A program made the position numbers and the translations under genes. From an uncultured Eubacterium sp. (GTDB lineage: Bacteria > Bacillota > Clostridia > Lachnospirales > Lachnospiraceae), in contig URGC01000029.1 in NCBI GenBank assembly GCA_900547255.1, positions 1 through 24,917 of the forward strand: a stretch of DNA of 24,917 bases. The letters are read 5' to 3'. Shown here one piece after another: positions 7,475 to 14,809 of the stretch; positions within the stretch are counted from its first letter, which is position 1, and every line of letters begins with the position of its first letter. The notes under the pieces are model-generated. The model was not told the origin of the DNA. It saw nothing but the letters and a program-made list of their open reading frames with translations, and searched no databases.

Positions 7475-7829
7475 TAATTCAACAGTCAAATGCGAAGAAC
7501 AGGACATGACTTCTTCATAGCACCGCTTACAGAAAGCCGCGATTAATGAGAAACGGCAGCAAGGAATGAATTAGCCCTCACCTGCGAGCAGTTCTGGTGA
7601 AAGGCAGACAAAGGCGTCTGATATGTGTTAGATTTCTAGTTTATGCTGATTAGTTGGAACCGGTACCCATCGTTAACAGGGCATGCCATAAGGTTGATAT
7701 CGGCTGAGTGGCAGTAGAGAGGTCGACACGTTCGGCAAGCAAAGTGGTAACGCGGATGTAATATGAATTTTACCTTCGTCTTTGCACAGAATCCATACAT
7801 TGGATATGTGCATGGGCGGAGGTTTTTTT
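7475..7829 (+). promoter_or_regulatory. T-box riboswitch controlling cstA, specifier probably CTC (Leu)
   Basis: The leader has the GA-type motif CAGAAAGCCG, a distal loop in AATGAGAAACGG, a specifier region with CTC (7577-7579) followed by A, the T-box motif AAAGTGGTAACGCGG (7741-7755), and a terminator at 7777-7829. The TGGT bulge matches the A discriminator base usual for tRNA(Leu). CTC would be read by tRNA(Leu) with a GAG anticodon. So leucine starvation should let transcription run into the transporter gene. The T-box class is secure; Leu specificity is inferred from alignment of the two specifier regions in this window. Confidence 0.85.
7777..7829 (+). terminator. T-box-controlled terminator before cstA
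   Basis: CGTC, TGCACA and ATCC (7777-7794) pair in order with GGAT, TGTGCA and GGCG (7802-7818) around a short loop. A run of seven T follows at 7823-7829. The 108 nt from here to cstA hold the leader and an AGGAG ribosome site. Confidence 0.75.
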
Positions 7830-7938
7830 ATTCCTATCAGCACCTGAATGTTCATTAGCTGCATGGTTTCCATAATTACTCACAAGCTCCCCTCAAGTGT
7901 TTGACTGAAGAAATAAAATAATTTAGGAGATAAAGATT

Positions 7939-9663
7939 ATGAACACATTAGTAATCGTTTTAATCGCGGCAGTTGTATTATTTGCAGCTTATGTATTCTA
8001 CGGCCGTTGGTTAGCAAACAAATGGGGAATCAACCCAGAAGCAAAGACACCTGCCGTTAAGTATAATGACGGCAAAGATTTCGTTCCTACTAACGGATGG
8101 ACAGTATTCAGCCATCAGTTTTCATCTATCGCTGGTGCAGGTCCTGTAACTGGTGCTATTCAGGCAGCAGCATTTGGATGGTTACCAGTTTTACTCTGGA
8201 TACTTATCGGTGGCGTATTCTTCGGTGCTGTTACAGACTTCGGTGCTCTGTATGCATCAGTTAAGAACGAAGGTAAGTCAATGGGTATGATTATCGAGAA
8301 ATATATTGGTAAGTTTGGTCGTAAGATTTTCTTACTTTTCTGCTGGTTATTTACACTTATCGTTATCGCAGCATTTGCAGATATGGTTGCAGGTACATTC
8401 AATGCTTACTCTGTAGCTGGTGGACAGACAACAGTTGTATCAACTAACGGTTCAGCCGGTACAGTTTCTATCATGTTTATGGTATTCGCAGTTATATTTG
8501 GTCTTATCCAGAAGAAATTCAATCTTTCAGGCTGGAAAGAAGCTGTTGTTGGTATCGTATTCATAGTTGCTTCATTTGTAATAGGTAACTTCTTCCCAAT
8601 CATCTTAGGCAAGAATGCTTGGAGCTATATTACATTTATATATATCTTCTTTGCAGCAGTTATGCCAATGTGGTTAATGAAGCAGCCTCGTGATTACATG
8701 ACAACATTCATGTTCATCGCTATGATAGTTGGTGCAGCACTTGGTCTTGTTGTTGCTCATCCATCTATGAACCTTCCTGTATACACAGGATTTAACAATG
8801 CAAAACTCGGAACAATGTTCCCAATCCTTTTCGTAACAGTTGCATGTGGTGCTGTATCTGGTTTCCACAGCCTTGTTTCATCTGGTACTTCTTCTAAGAC
8901 AGTTGAAAATGAGAAGGATATGTTAAAGGTTGGTTATGGTGCAATGATACTTGAGAGTTTACTTGCAGTTCTTGCTCTTTGTGTTGCTGGTGCAGCCGCT
9001 GCAGCAGACGGAACAGCAGCTACAGGTACTCCATTCCAGATATTCAGCCGTGGTGTAGCAGGTTTCTTTGAAATGTTTGGTGTTCCAGTACATTTTGCTA
9101 CAGTATTCATGACAATGTGTGTATCTGCTCTTGCTCTTACATCACTTGATGCTGTTGCACGTATCGGACGTATGTGCTTCCAGGAGCTCTTCAGCGTAGA
9201 TGATATGGAACATGCAGAAGGATGGAGAAAACTCCTCTGCAATACATATTTCTCAACAGTTATAACACTTGTATTTGGTTTCATCCTTACTAAGATTGGA
9301 TATGCTAACATCTGGCCATTGTTCGGTTCAGCTAACCAGTTATTAAGTGCCCTCGTACTTCTTACACTCTGCGTATTCTTAAAGGTTACAGGAAGAAGCA
9401 ACAAGATGCTCTTCCCACCACTTATCATCATGCTTTGTGTAACATTTACAGCACTTGTACAGAGATTCTTAGCTATGGTTAAGGCTATCCAGAAGGCCGC
9501 TTCTGTTACAATTCCAGCAGGTCAGGCTACATGGGGAAGCGTATTTATCGCTAACGGACTTCAGCTTATAATCGCTGTTCTCCTTATTGTTCTTGGTCTT
9601 ATCATTGTAGTTAACTCTACAAAGGTTTACAGAAACAGTTCTAAGAACTCAGAAAATGCATAA
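7939..9663 (+). CDS. cstA: CstA-family (carbon starvation protein A) membrane transporter
   Basis: This 574-residue, very hydrophobic protein has about 14-15 membrane segments. It has CstA-family motifs PVTGAIQAAAFGW near the start, SGFHSLVSSGTSSKT in the middle and LTSLDAVARIGR further on. It is shorter than E. coli CstA (about 700 residues), as is common in Clostridia. Characterised relatives import pyruvate (BtsT and CstA in E. coli) or are linked to peptide uptake. The substrate here is unknown, but the T-box suggests an amino acid or peptide, probably related to leucine. The start follows AGGAG at 9-10 nt. The gene is monocistronic and ends at a strong terminator. Confidence 0.9.
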   Translation: MNTLVIVLIAAVVLFAAYVFYGRWLANKWGINPEAKTPAVKYNDGKDFVPTNGWTVFSHQFSSIAGAGPVTGAIQAAAFGWLPVLLWILIGGVFFGAVTDFGALYASVKNEGKSMGMIIEKYIGKFGRKIFLLFCWLFTLIVIAAFADMVAGTFNAYSVAGGQTTVVSTNGSAGTVSIMFMVFAVIFGLIQKKFNLSGWKEAVVGIVFIVASFVIGNFFPIILGKNAWSYITFIYIFFAAVMPMWLMKQPRDYMTTFMFIAMIVGAALGLVVAHPSMNLPVYTGFNNAKLGTMFPILFVTVACGAVSGFHSLVSSGTSSKTVENEKDMLKVGYGAMILESLLAVLALCVAGAAAAADGTAATGTPFQIFSRGVAGFFEMFGVPVHFATVFMTMCVSALALTSLDAVARIGRMCFQELFSVDDMEHAEGWRKLLCNTYFSTVITLVFGFILTKIGYANIWPLFGSANQLLSALVLLTLCVFLKVTGRSNKMLFPPLIIMLCVTFTALVQRFLAMVKAIQKAASVTIPAGQATWGSVFIANGLQLIIAVLLIVLGLIIVVNSTKVYRNSSKNSENA

Positions 9664-9688
9664 TTAAAAGCATATAGGACAGAAATGA

Positions 9689-9724
9689 CCCCCGGCGGCA
9701 TATATCATGCGCCGGGGGTTTTCT
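9689..9724 (+). terminator. Strong intrinsic terminator after cstA
   Basis: CCCCCGGCG (9689-9697) pairs with CGCCGGGGG (9710-9718), with extra GCA/TGC pairing inside, and is followed by TTTTCTTTTT. Confidence 0.93.
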
Positions 9725-9730
9725 TTTTCA

Positions 9731-9795
9731 CATTCATCTCGCATTCATCTCGCATTCATCTCATATTCATCTCACATTATTTCACATTCATTGTG
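9731..9795. repeat. 11-bp tandem repeats
   Basis: Units close to CATTCATCTCG start at 9731, 9742, 9753 and 9764, with two decayed units up to 9795. They follow directly after the cstA terminator. Confidence 0.75.
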
Positions 9796-9920
9796 CATCC
9801 AATCATTCCGACTATTTCATTATCCCGATTCCATCACTGTGACATTCTTTTATAATTGTTTGTCTATTCACTTATATTGTAATATCTGATTTTGGATTAT
9901 TTTCAACTAATCACTCTATA

Positions 9921-10100
9921 CAAGCCAATTTTCCAGTTTTGTCACTTCGCTAAACCCGACTTTCGGGTTCAATATAAAAAAGCAGCGAAAAAATCCAGGA
10001 ATCACCAAAAATGCGGATTTTTCACTGCCCTTTATTCTAATTAAGCCAAACTCATTTTTTCATGGCTTATATATTACTTTTTTTGGATTTTTTCATGGCT
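9921..10100 (+). repeat. Dispersed intergenic element, copy B
   Basis: Same order as copy A: CACTTCGCTAAAC (9943), the central hairpin starting at 9982 (arms to 9996 and 10015-10028), TTTATT, an AGCCAAA box and TTTTTTTGGATTTTTT at the right end. The left AAATCC end is not conserved. This copy has an additional hairpin, AACCCGA/TCGGGTT with a CTT loop (9953-9969). It lies between the converging cstA and folD genes. The remaining sequence from 9796 to 9920 shows nothing recognisable. Confidence 0.7.
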
Positions 10101-10130
10101 CATTTACTAAAAACCCCAAAATCCATATGG

Positions 10131-10220
10131 TGCAAGACACAATGATGCAAGATACAATAGTGCAAGATACAATAATGCAAGATATAATGATGCAAGATAT
10201 AATAATGCAAGATATATCAC
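10131..10220. repeat. 15-bp tandem repeats, six units
   Basis: TGCAAGATAYAATRA-type units start every 15 nt at 10131, 10146, 10161, 10176, 10191 and 10206; the last is diverged. Each unit holds a TATAAT-like or TACAAT-like hexamer. The region after it (10221-10330) contains only a second copy of TGCATCCAATCATTC (10230; first copy at 9794). Confidence 0.85.
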
Positions 10221-10330
10221 TCCACTTAATGCATCCAATCATTCATCAGCCCCGCGAACTTACATTCATCATGACAGCAAGAATCTCGGCTGCGCTGCCT
10301 GCCCATCCAGTCTTATTGAGTTTTACCCTC

Positions 10331-11170
10331 TTATCGTGCATTCTGCGCCGCTGCAAGCAGGTGCTTTGCAAGGACTGATGTTGTGACTGAGCCAACTCCG
10401 CCAGGGACTGGTGTTGCAACTGATGCCACACCGCTTATATCATCAAAATTAACATCTCCGCAAAGATTGCCTTCTTCGTCAACATTAATTCCAACATCAA
10501 TAACTACTGCTCCGTCAGCGACATATGATGAATCAATCATTTTGGCAACACCTGCTGCCGCCACAATAACCTCAGCATTTTTACATGTACCCGGCATATC
10601 TATAGTCTTTGTATGGCATACTGTGATTGTTGCATTTTTCTTCATAAGAAGCATTGCAACCGGCTTTCCTATAACAAGACTTCTTCCAACAACCGCAACT
10701 CTCTTGCCCTTCAAATCTACTCCTGCGTAGTCAAGCATCTCTATGACAGCCTCTGCTGTACATGGTGCAAAACCAGTCTCATCACCAGCATACACCTTTG
10801 CCATGTTAACAGGTGATATTCCATCAAGGTCCTTGTTTGGATTAATTCTGTTAACAACAGCCTGTTCATCAAGATGCTTAGGCAGTGGTCTTAAAAGAAG
10901 TATTCCATCTATATTGTCATCCTCATTAATCTTATCAAATTCCTTCTGAAATGTATCATTATCTATATCTGCTGGAAATGTGTATGATGTACAATCAAAT
11001 CCAACTTTTTCCATCTTCTTGGTTGCTCCGCGCTCATATGACATATCATCTGGTCTCTCACCAACCCTTATAATGGCAAGATGAGGAACTCTGCCTGTCC
11101 ATGACTTCATGGCATCAGTGATTCTTTCGTTGATAGCATTGGCAACTGGAAGTCCTTTAAGTGTCTCCAT
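10331..11170 (-). CDS. folD: FolD-type methylene-THF dehydrogenase, probably without cyclohydrolase activity
   Basis: This 279-residue protein has FolD motifs throughout: SYERG at 44-48, DGILLLRPLP at 88-97, KDLDGISPVN, PCTAEA, GRSLVIGKP and TPVPGGVGSVTT. FolD normally oxidises methylene-THF and then hydrolyses methenyl-THF. An ungapped alignment by eye with E. coli FolD puts Ala49 at the catalytic Lys54 (codon GCA, 11026-11024) and Leu93 at Gln98; Tyr45 and the Asp of KDLDG are kept. Lys54 is required for the hydrolase step, so I infer a dehydrogenase-only enzyme. The start codon overlaps the fchA stop (TAATG), so synthesis is probably coupled to the enzyme that can supply the missing step. 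Confidence 0.92.
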   Translation of the reverse strand: METLKGLPVANAINERITDAMKSWTGRVPHLAIIRVGERPDDMSYERGATKKMEKVGFDCTSYTFPADIDNDTFQKEFDKINEDDNIDGILLLRPLPKHLDEQAVVNRINPNKDLDGISPVNMAKVYAGDETGFAPCTAEAVIEMLDYAGVDLKGKRVAVVGRSLVIGKPVAMLLMKKNATITVCHTKTIDMPGTCKNAEVIVAAAGVAKMIDSSYVADGAVVIDVGINVDEEGNLCGDVNFDDISGVASVATPVPGGVGSVTTSVLAKHLLAAAQNAR

Positions 11171-11799
11171 TACTTTCTAATCTCCTTTAATACTCTCTCA
11201 TAAGTAATCTGTGACAGTTCTTCCGACCTTTTAATAAGGTCATCTGCCTTGGCATTAAGCTTTTCTACCTGTGATTTGTCCTTCATCATTCCTGTATTGA
11301 TATAGACATTTAAAGATGCACCATTCATGGCAGCCTCACATAATTTGATGCCAACGCCGACATCACTCAGCGCAATCCTGCTTCCTATAACTGATAATCT
11401 GTCAAGAAGCATCATGGCTTCAAGAATCTTCTCCATCATGGCAAGAGGTGCTTCACTTGCAACAACAAGTGCCTTCTCCATAACCTCTTCTTTATGTGCA
11501 ATCTCTTCCGGTGTACTCTTAGGAAGTCCATATGCGTCAGCAAGCGGCTTGAAACTTGCAGCATCCTTGTCCATGCACTCGGCAAGCTCATCTGTAAGCT
11601 TGGCTGTATCAGTTATCATCTTCTCAATCTCTTCCTGATATTCAGCATATTTCTTTTTACCAGTTGTAAGATTCGCAACCATTGTTCCAAGGCTCATTCC
11701 TATAGCCGCAACATATCCACATGCGCCACCGCCGCCTGGTACTGGTGCTGATGAAGACAATTCATCTAAAAATGTTTTCATATTCATATCTGTCATCAT
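11170..11799 (-). CDS. fchA: Methenyl-THF cyclohydrolase / formimino-THF cyclodeaminase family protein
   Basis: This 209-residue helical protein belongs to the FTCD-C/FchA family. It has the signature SSSAPVPGGGG at 15-25 near the N-terminus, where the folate-binding family motif S-x-P-x-PGGG sits. In clostridial one-carbon metabolism FchA hydrolyses methenyl-THF to 10-formyl-THF. It overlaps dapF by ATGA at the 5' end and folD by TAATG at the 3' end. With FolD lacking its catalytic Lys, FchA is the obvious cyclohydrolase. A formimino-THF cyclodeaminase role in histidine breakdown is possible, but no hut gene is nearby. The start has a GGAGAG site 8 nt away. Confidence 0.87.
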   Translation of the reverse strand: MMTDMNMKTFLDELSSSAPVPGGGGACGYVAAIGMSLGTMVANLTTGKKKYAEYQEEIEKMITDTAKLTDELAECMDKDAASFKPLADAYGLPKSTPEEIAHKEEVMEKALVVASEAPLAMMEKILEAMMLLDRLSVIGSRIALSDVGVGIKLCEAAMNGASLNVYINTGMMKDKSQVEKLNAKADDLIKRSEELSQITYERVLKEIRK

Positions 11800-12668
11800 A
11801 AGTCAATCTCTCCTTTAAAAACTGTAACCGCAGGGCCTTCAAGATATACTGTGTTATCCTGTCTGTCCCATGTAACTGTCAGGTCTCCACCGAGAAGATG
11901 AAGCACTGCTGTATCATTACACATTCCGTTGAGAACTGTGGCAACAAGGCTTGCACATGCTCCTGTTCCGCATGCAAGAGTCTCTCCTGAACCTCTCTCC
12001 CACACTCTCATATTAAGATTATCCCTGTCAAGCACCTGAATGAATTCTGTGTTGATTCTGTCAGGAAATGCTGGATGCTTCTCAAATGATGGTCCAATCT
12101 TTTCTAACTCAAACTTCTTAATATCTATATCATTATCAAGATAAACTATAGCATGTGGATTACCCATAGACACACATGTCACAGCGTATTCCCCGCCATC
12201 AACCATAATTTTCTCATTGACTACAGGTCCCTCGCCATTGCCCTTGTAAGATACAAGCTCAGCCACATCAACTGGCACATCTGCTGGCTTTAAAACAGGC
12301 TCACCCATATCAACCTTGATTGATGCAACCTTGTCATCTTTACCTAAATTCAGCTTCAAGGTCTTAATTCCTGATAAAGTCTCTACTGTAACTGTTGTCT
12401 TATCTGTAAGTCCGTTGTCATACACATATTTTCCGACACATCTTATGCCGTTGCCGCACATTTTGCCCTGTGAACCATCAGCATTATACATTTCCATAAA
12501 GAAATCAGCTTTATCAGAGGATTTGATAAGTATAAGTCCATCCGCTCCAATTCCAAAATGTCTGTCGCTCACCTTTACCGCTATCTGCGATGCATTCTCC
12601 AGCTCATTGACTGTGCAGTCAACATATACATAATCATTGCCTGCACCCTGCATTTTAGTAAATACCAT
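11796..12668 (-). CDS. dapF: Diaminopimelate epimerase
   Basis: DapF converts LL- to meso-diaminopimelate for lysine and peptidoglycan synthesis. The 290-residue protein has both catalytic cysteines, C71 in CGNGIRC and C233 in ACGTGAC, and the N-terminal FTKMQGAGNDY. The start is ATG 12668, 8 nt after AAGGAG; the TTG two codons upstream (12674) is too close to that site. The gene's stop overlaps the fchA start (ATGA), and it lies 31 nt after the ANTAR gene. It is probably in one transcript with glnA upstream and fchA-folD downstream. Confidence 0.95.
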   Translation of the reverse strand: MVFTKMQGAGNDYVYVDCTVNELENASQIAVKVSDRHFGIGADGLILIKSSDKADFFMEMYNADGSQGKMCGNGIRCVGKYVYDNGLTDKTTVTVETLSGIKTLKLNLGKDDKVASIKVDMGEPVLKPADVPVDVAELVSYKGNGEGPVVNEKIMVDGGEYAVTCVSMGNPHAIVYLDNDIDIKKFELEKIGPSFEKHPAFPDRINTEFIQVLDRDNLNMRVWERGSGETLACGTGACASLVATVLNGMCNDTAVLHLLGGDLTVTWDRQDNTVYLEGPAVTVFKGEIDL

Positions 12669-12699
12669 ATGCAATTCTCCTTCTATATATTATCCAAAT

Positions 12700-13254
12700 T
12701 TAATTATTTAAGAACATTCCCATAACCATCATAGCTGATTCTACCATTGTGTTGCCGCTGTCCATGCTGCATTTCTGGATATAGCGGAACGCCTCCGGCT
12801 CCGACATGTTATTACGCTCCATAAGAACATGCTTTGCATCATAAATCACCTTAATCTCTTCTTCGCTTCTCTGACGTGGTGTGCTTCGTTTCTTGCGTCT
12901 TCTGCGTATCTGCGCCTCAAGCATCATGTCTATGGTAGATGTAAGCTCATTGGCATGAATAGGCATAGCCGCGCAGACGATGTCATTATCCTGACAATCG
13001 CTCCACAGATTCCTTGATGCTACAAGAAGCATATCAAAGCTCTTTGGTCTATATTCATTCAGCTCGGTGTACACCATGTTATCAGACAGCTTATATCCAC
13101 ACAGGATTATTCCGTCTGACAGCGTATCCGCAAGATTGATAACCTGTGCACCCGTTATACATGGCGCAGCAACTTCATATCCCCTGCGGACAAGCAGATT
13201 CTTAATAGCTTTAGCTTCTTCAATTTTCGGAAATGCCACAATTATAGTAGACAT
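12700..13254 (-). CDS. ANTAR-domain RNA-binding protein with a degenerate receiver (NitR-like)
   Basis: Residues 1-110 form a CheY-like fold. The phospho-acceptor Asp on strand beta-3 is replaced by Cys52 (GIILCGYKLSD), the acidic pocket after beta-1 is missing, and the conserved Lys after beta-5 is absent (AAMPIHANEL). A basic linker RRRRKKR (about 117-123) leads to a C-terminal ANTAR domain with AK at 140-141, LM at 144-145 and SEPEAFRYIQ. ANTAR proteins bind paired hairpins in nascent RNA and prevent termination. The place directly after glnA matches NitR of Clostridium saccharobutylicum. I moved the start to ATG 13254, 6 nt after GGAGG, giving 184 residues. It probably regulates nitrogen genes, but no ANTAR double hairpin was seen before glnA. 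Confidence 0.85.
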   Translation of the reverse strand: MSTIIVAFPKIEEAKAIKNLLVRRGYEVAAPCITGAQVINLADTLSDGIILCGYKLSDNMVYTELNEYRPKSFDMLLVASRNLWSDCQDNDIVCAAMPIHANELTSTIDMMLEAQIRRRRKKRSTPRQRSEEEIKVIYDAKHVLMERNNMSEPEAFRYIQKCSMDSGNTMVESAMMVMGMFLNN

Positions 13255-13310
13255 ATCATACCTCCGTGTCATCCGCTTTAGTGTCAATAGTATGTATACA
13301 TCTTATCCTC

Positions 13311-14645
13311 TTAGAACTTTGCGAGATATTCGTCAATCTCCCATTGTGTCACCTGAGTACGGTATGAATCCCATTCAGCCATCTTTGCCTCTGTATATTT
13401 GCTGAATATGTGCTCACCAAGTACTTCCCTGATAAATGGGTCTGCCTTCATACACTCAACTGCCTCCTCAAGACTTCCCGGAAGCACATCAACTCCTACC
13501 GCTTTTCTCTGTTCATCTGTCATCTCAAATATATTGCAGTCAACGCTCGCTGGAACCTCTAATTTTCTCTTGATTCCATCAAGACCCGCTGCAAGACAGA
13601 GTGCAAGAACAAGATATGGATTAGCTGATGGGTCTGGATTTCTAAGCTCTACTCTTGTACCATTGCCTCTTGAAGCTGGAATTCTTATAAGAGGACTTCT
13701 GTTAGTAGCAGACCATGCAATATACACTGGTGCTTCGTAACCTGGCACAAGCCTCTTATATGAATTGACAAGCGGATTAGTAACCGCAGCCATTCCCTTT
13801 GCGTGTGCAAGAAGTCCTGCTATGAAATGATATGCCTCCTTAGAAAGTCCAAGCTTATCATTGTCATCTGCGAATATATTCATGCCATCCTTTGTTGCAA
13901 GTGACATATTGACGTGCATGCCAGAACCATTGATTCCGAACTTTGGCTTTGGCATAAATGTAGCATAAAGCCCATGTCTCTTGGCAATTGTCTTAACTGT
14001 CAGCTTAAATGTCTCTATATTATCGGCTGTAATTAACGCCTCATCATACTTGAAATCAATCTCATGCTGTGCTGGTGCAACCTCATGGTGTGATGCCTCT
14101 ATCTCAAATCCCATATCCTCAAGTGTAAGAACCATGTCTCTTCTCACATTCTCACCAAGGTCTGTAGGGCCTAAATCAAAATATCCAGCTTTCTCATGTG
14201 TAAGTGTTGTTGGAAGTCCGTTATCATCTGTGTGGAATAAGAAAAATTCACACTCAGGGCCTACATCAAACACATATCCCATATCTGCTGCTTCTTTGAT
14301 AACTTTCTTTAATGTATGTCTTGAATCACCCTCAAAAGGCTTGCCATCTGGTGTATACACATCACATATAAGTCGTGCAACTTTACCCTGCTGTGGTCTC
14401 CATGGGAATATTGCAAATGTATCAAGGTCTGGATACAGATACATATCTGATTCTTCTATTCTTACAAATCCTTCTACAGATGAACCATCAAACATGCATT
14501 TGTTATTCAACGCCTTTTCAAGCTGGCTTGATGTTATAGCCACGTTCTTGAGCACTCCGAATATATCAGAGAACTGAAGTCTTATAAATTCTACATCCTC
14601 TTCTTCAACCATTCTGAATATGTCATTTTTAGTGTATTTACCCAT
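13311..14645 (-). CDS. glnA: Glutamine synthetase, type I-alpha
   Basis: GlnA makes glutamine from glutamate, ammonia and ATP, and is also the source of amide nitrogen for GatCAB. The 444-residue length and the lack of an adenylylation-site insertion indicate the GSI-alpha class of Gram-positives. The beta-grasp loop FDGSSVEGF is at 52-60 and Arg62 is in the same position as the feedback-sensing Arg62 of Bacillus GlnA. Other motifs are GPECEFFLF, GSGMHVN and NPLVNSYKRLVPGYEAPVY. It starts the leftward cluster with the ANTAR gene, dapF, fchA and folD. AGGAGG is 12 nt from the ATG, which is a rather long spacing. Confidence 0.96.
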   Translation of the reverse strand: MGKYTKNDIFRMVEEEDVEFIRLQFSDIFGVLKNVAITSSQLEKALNNKCMFDGSSVEGFVRIEESDMYLYPDLDTFAIFPWRPQQGKVARLICDVYTPDGKPFEGDSRHTLKKVIKEAADMGYVFDVGPECEFFLFHTDDNGLPTTLTHEKAGYFDLGPTDLGENVRRDMVLTLEDMGFEIEASHHEVAPAQHEIDFKYDEALITADNIETFKLTVKTIAKRHGLYATFMPKPKFGINGSGMHVNMSLATKDGMNIFADDNDKLGLSKEAYHFIAGLLAHAKGMAAVTNPLVNSYKRLVPGYEAPVYIAWSATNRSPLIRIPASRGNGTRVELRNPDPSANPYLVLALCLAAGLDGIKRKLEVPASVDCNIFEMTDEQRKAVGVDVLPGSLEEAVECMKADPFIREVLGEHIFSKYTEAKMAEWDSYRTQVTQWEIDEYLAKF

Positions 14646-14679
14646 TGTACTGCTGTTCCTCCTTCAGGCTGATATTAAA

Positions 14680-14709
14680 TTTATACGCTATTTTAAAATT
14701 ATACAACAA
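14680..14709 (-). promoter_or_regulatory. Possible glnA promoter
   Basis: On the minus strand TTGTTG (14709-14704) and TATAAA (14685-14680) are separated by 18 nt. A TATAAT at 14703-14698 is an alternative -10 but has a poor -35 box. Confidence 0.35.
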
Positions 14710-14735
14710 TCTGCCAAATGATGTATAGTATTTTA

Positions 14736-14764
14736 TTGTCATTTCGCTTATTTTACTGTACTAT
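14736..14764 (+). promoter_or_regulatory. Possible promoter of the CapA-like gene
   Basis: TTGTCA (14736-14741) and TACTAT (14759-14764) are separated by 17 nt. A small leader hairpin ATATGC-CAGC-GCATAT follows at 14769-14784, before the ribosome site. Confidence 0.4.
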
Positions 14765-14809
14765 AACTATATGCCAGCGCATATGCCGGCTCTCAGGAAG
14801 GAAATTATA

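Noticed and set aside
7673..7873. Leftward open frame of 66 codons over the cstA leader
   Set aside because: The region is explained by the T-box riboswitch on the other strand.
8934..9431. Leftward open frame of 165 codons inside cstA
   Set aside because: Antisense shadow of a clear membrane protein gene, with no ribosome site and no recognisable domain.
9731..10220. Possible CRISPR array
   Set aside because: The repeats are 11 or 15 bp without unique spacers, and no cas genes are present.
10127..10378. Rightward open frame of 83 codons with a repeated MQDTI-like N-terminus
   Set aside because: It consists of the 15-bp tandem array and then runs antisense into folD. No ribosome site precedes the ATG.
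13981..14577. Rightward open frame of 198 codons inside glnA
   Set aside because: Antisense shadow of a highly conserved gene; Ser-rich composition typical of such artefacts.
14646..14809. ANTAR-type double hairpin in the glnA leader
   Set aside because: No pair of short stems with AxxGxx six-base loops and no terminator could be found by eye on the minus strand.
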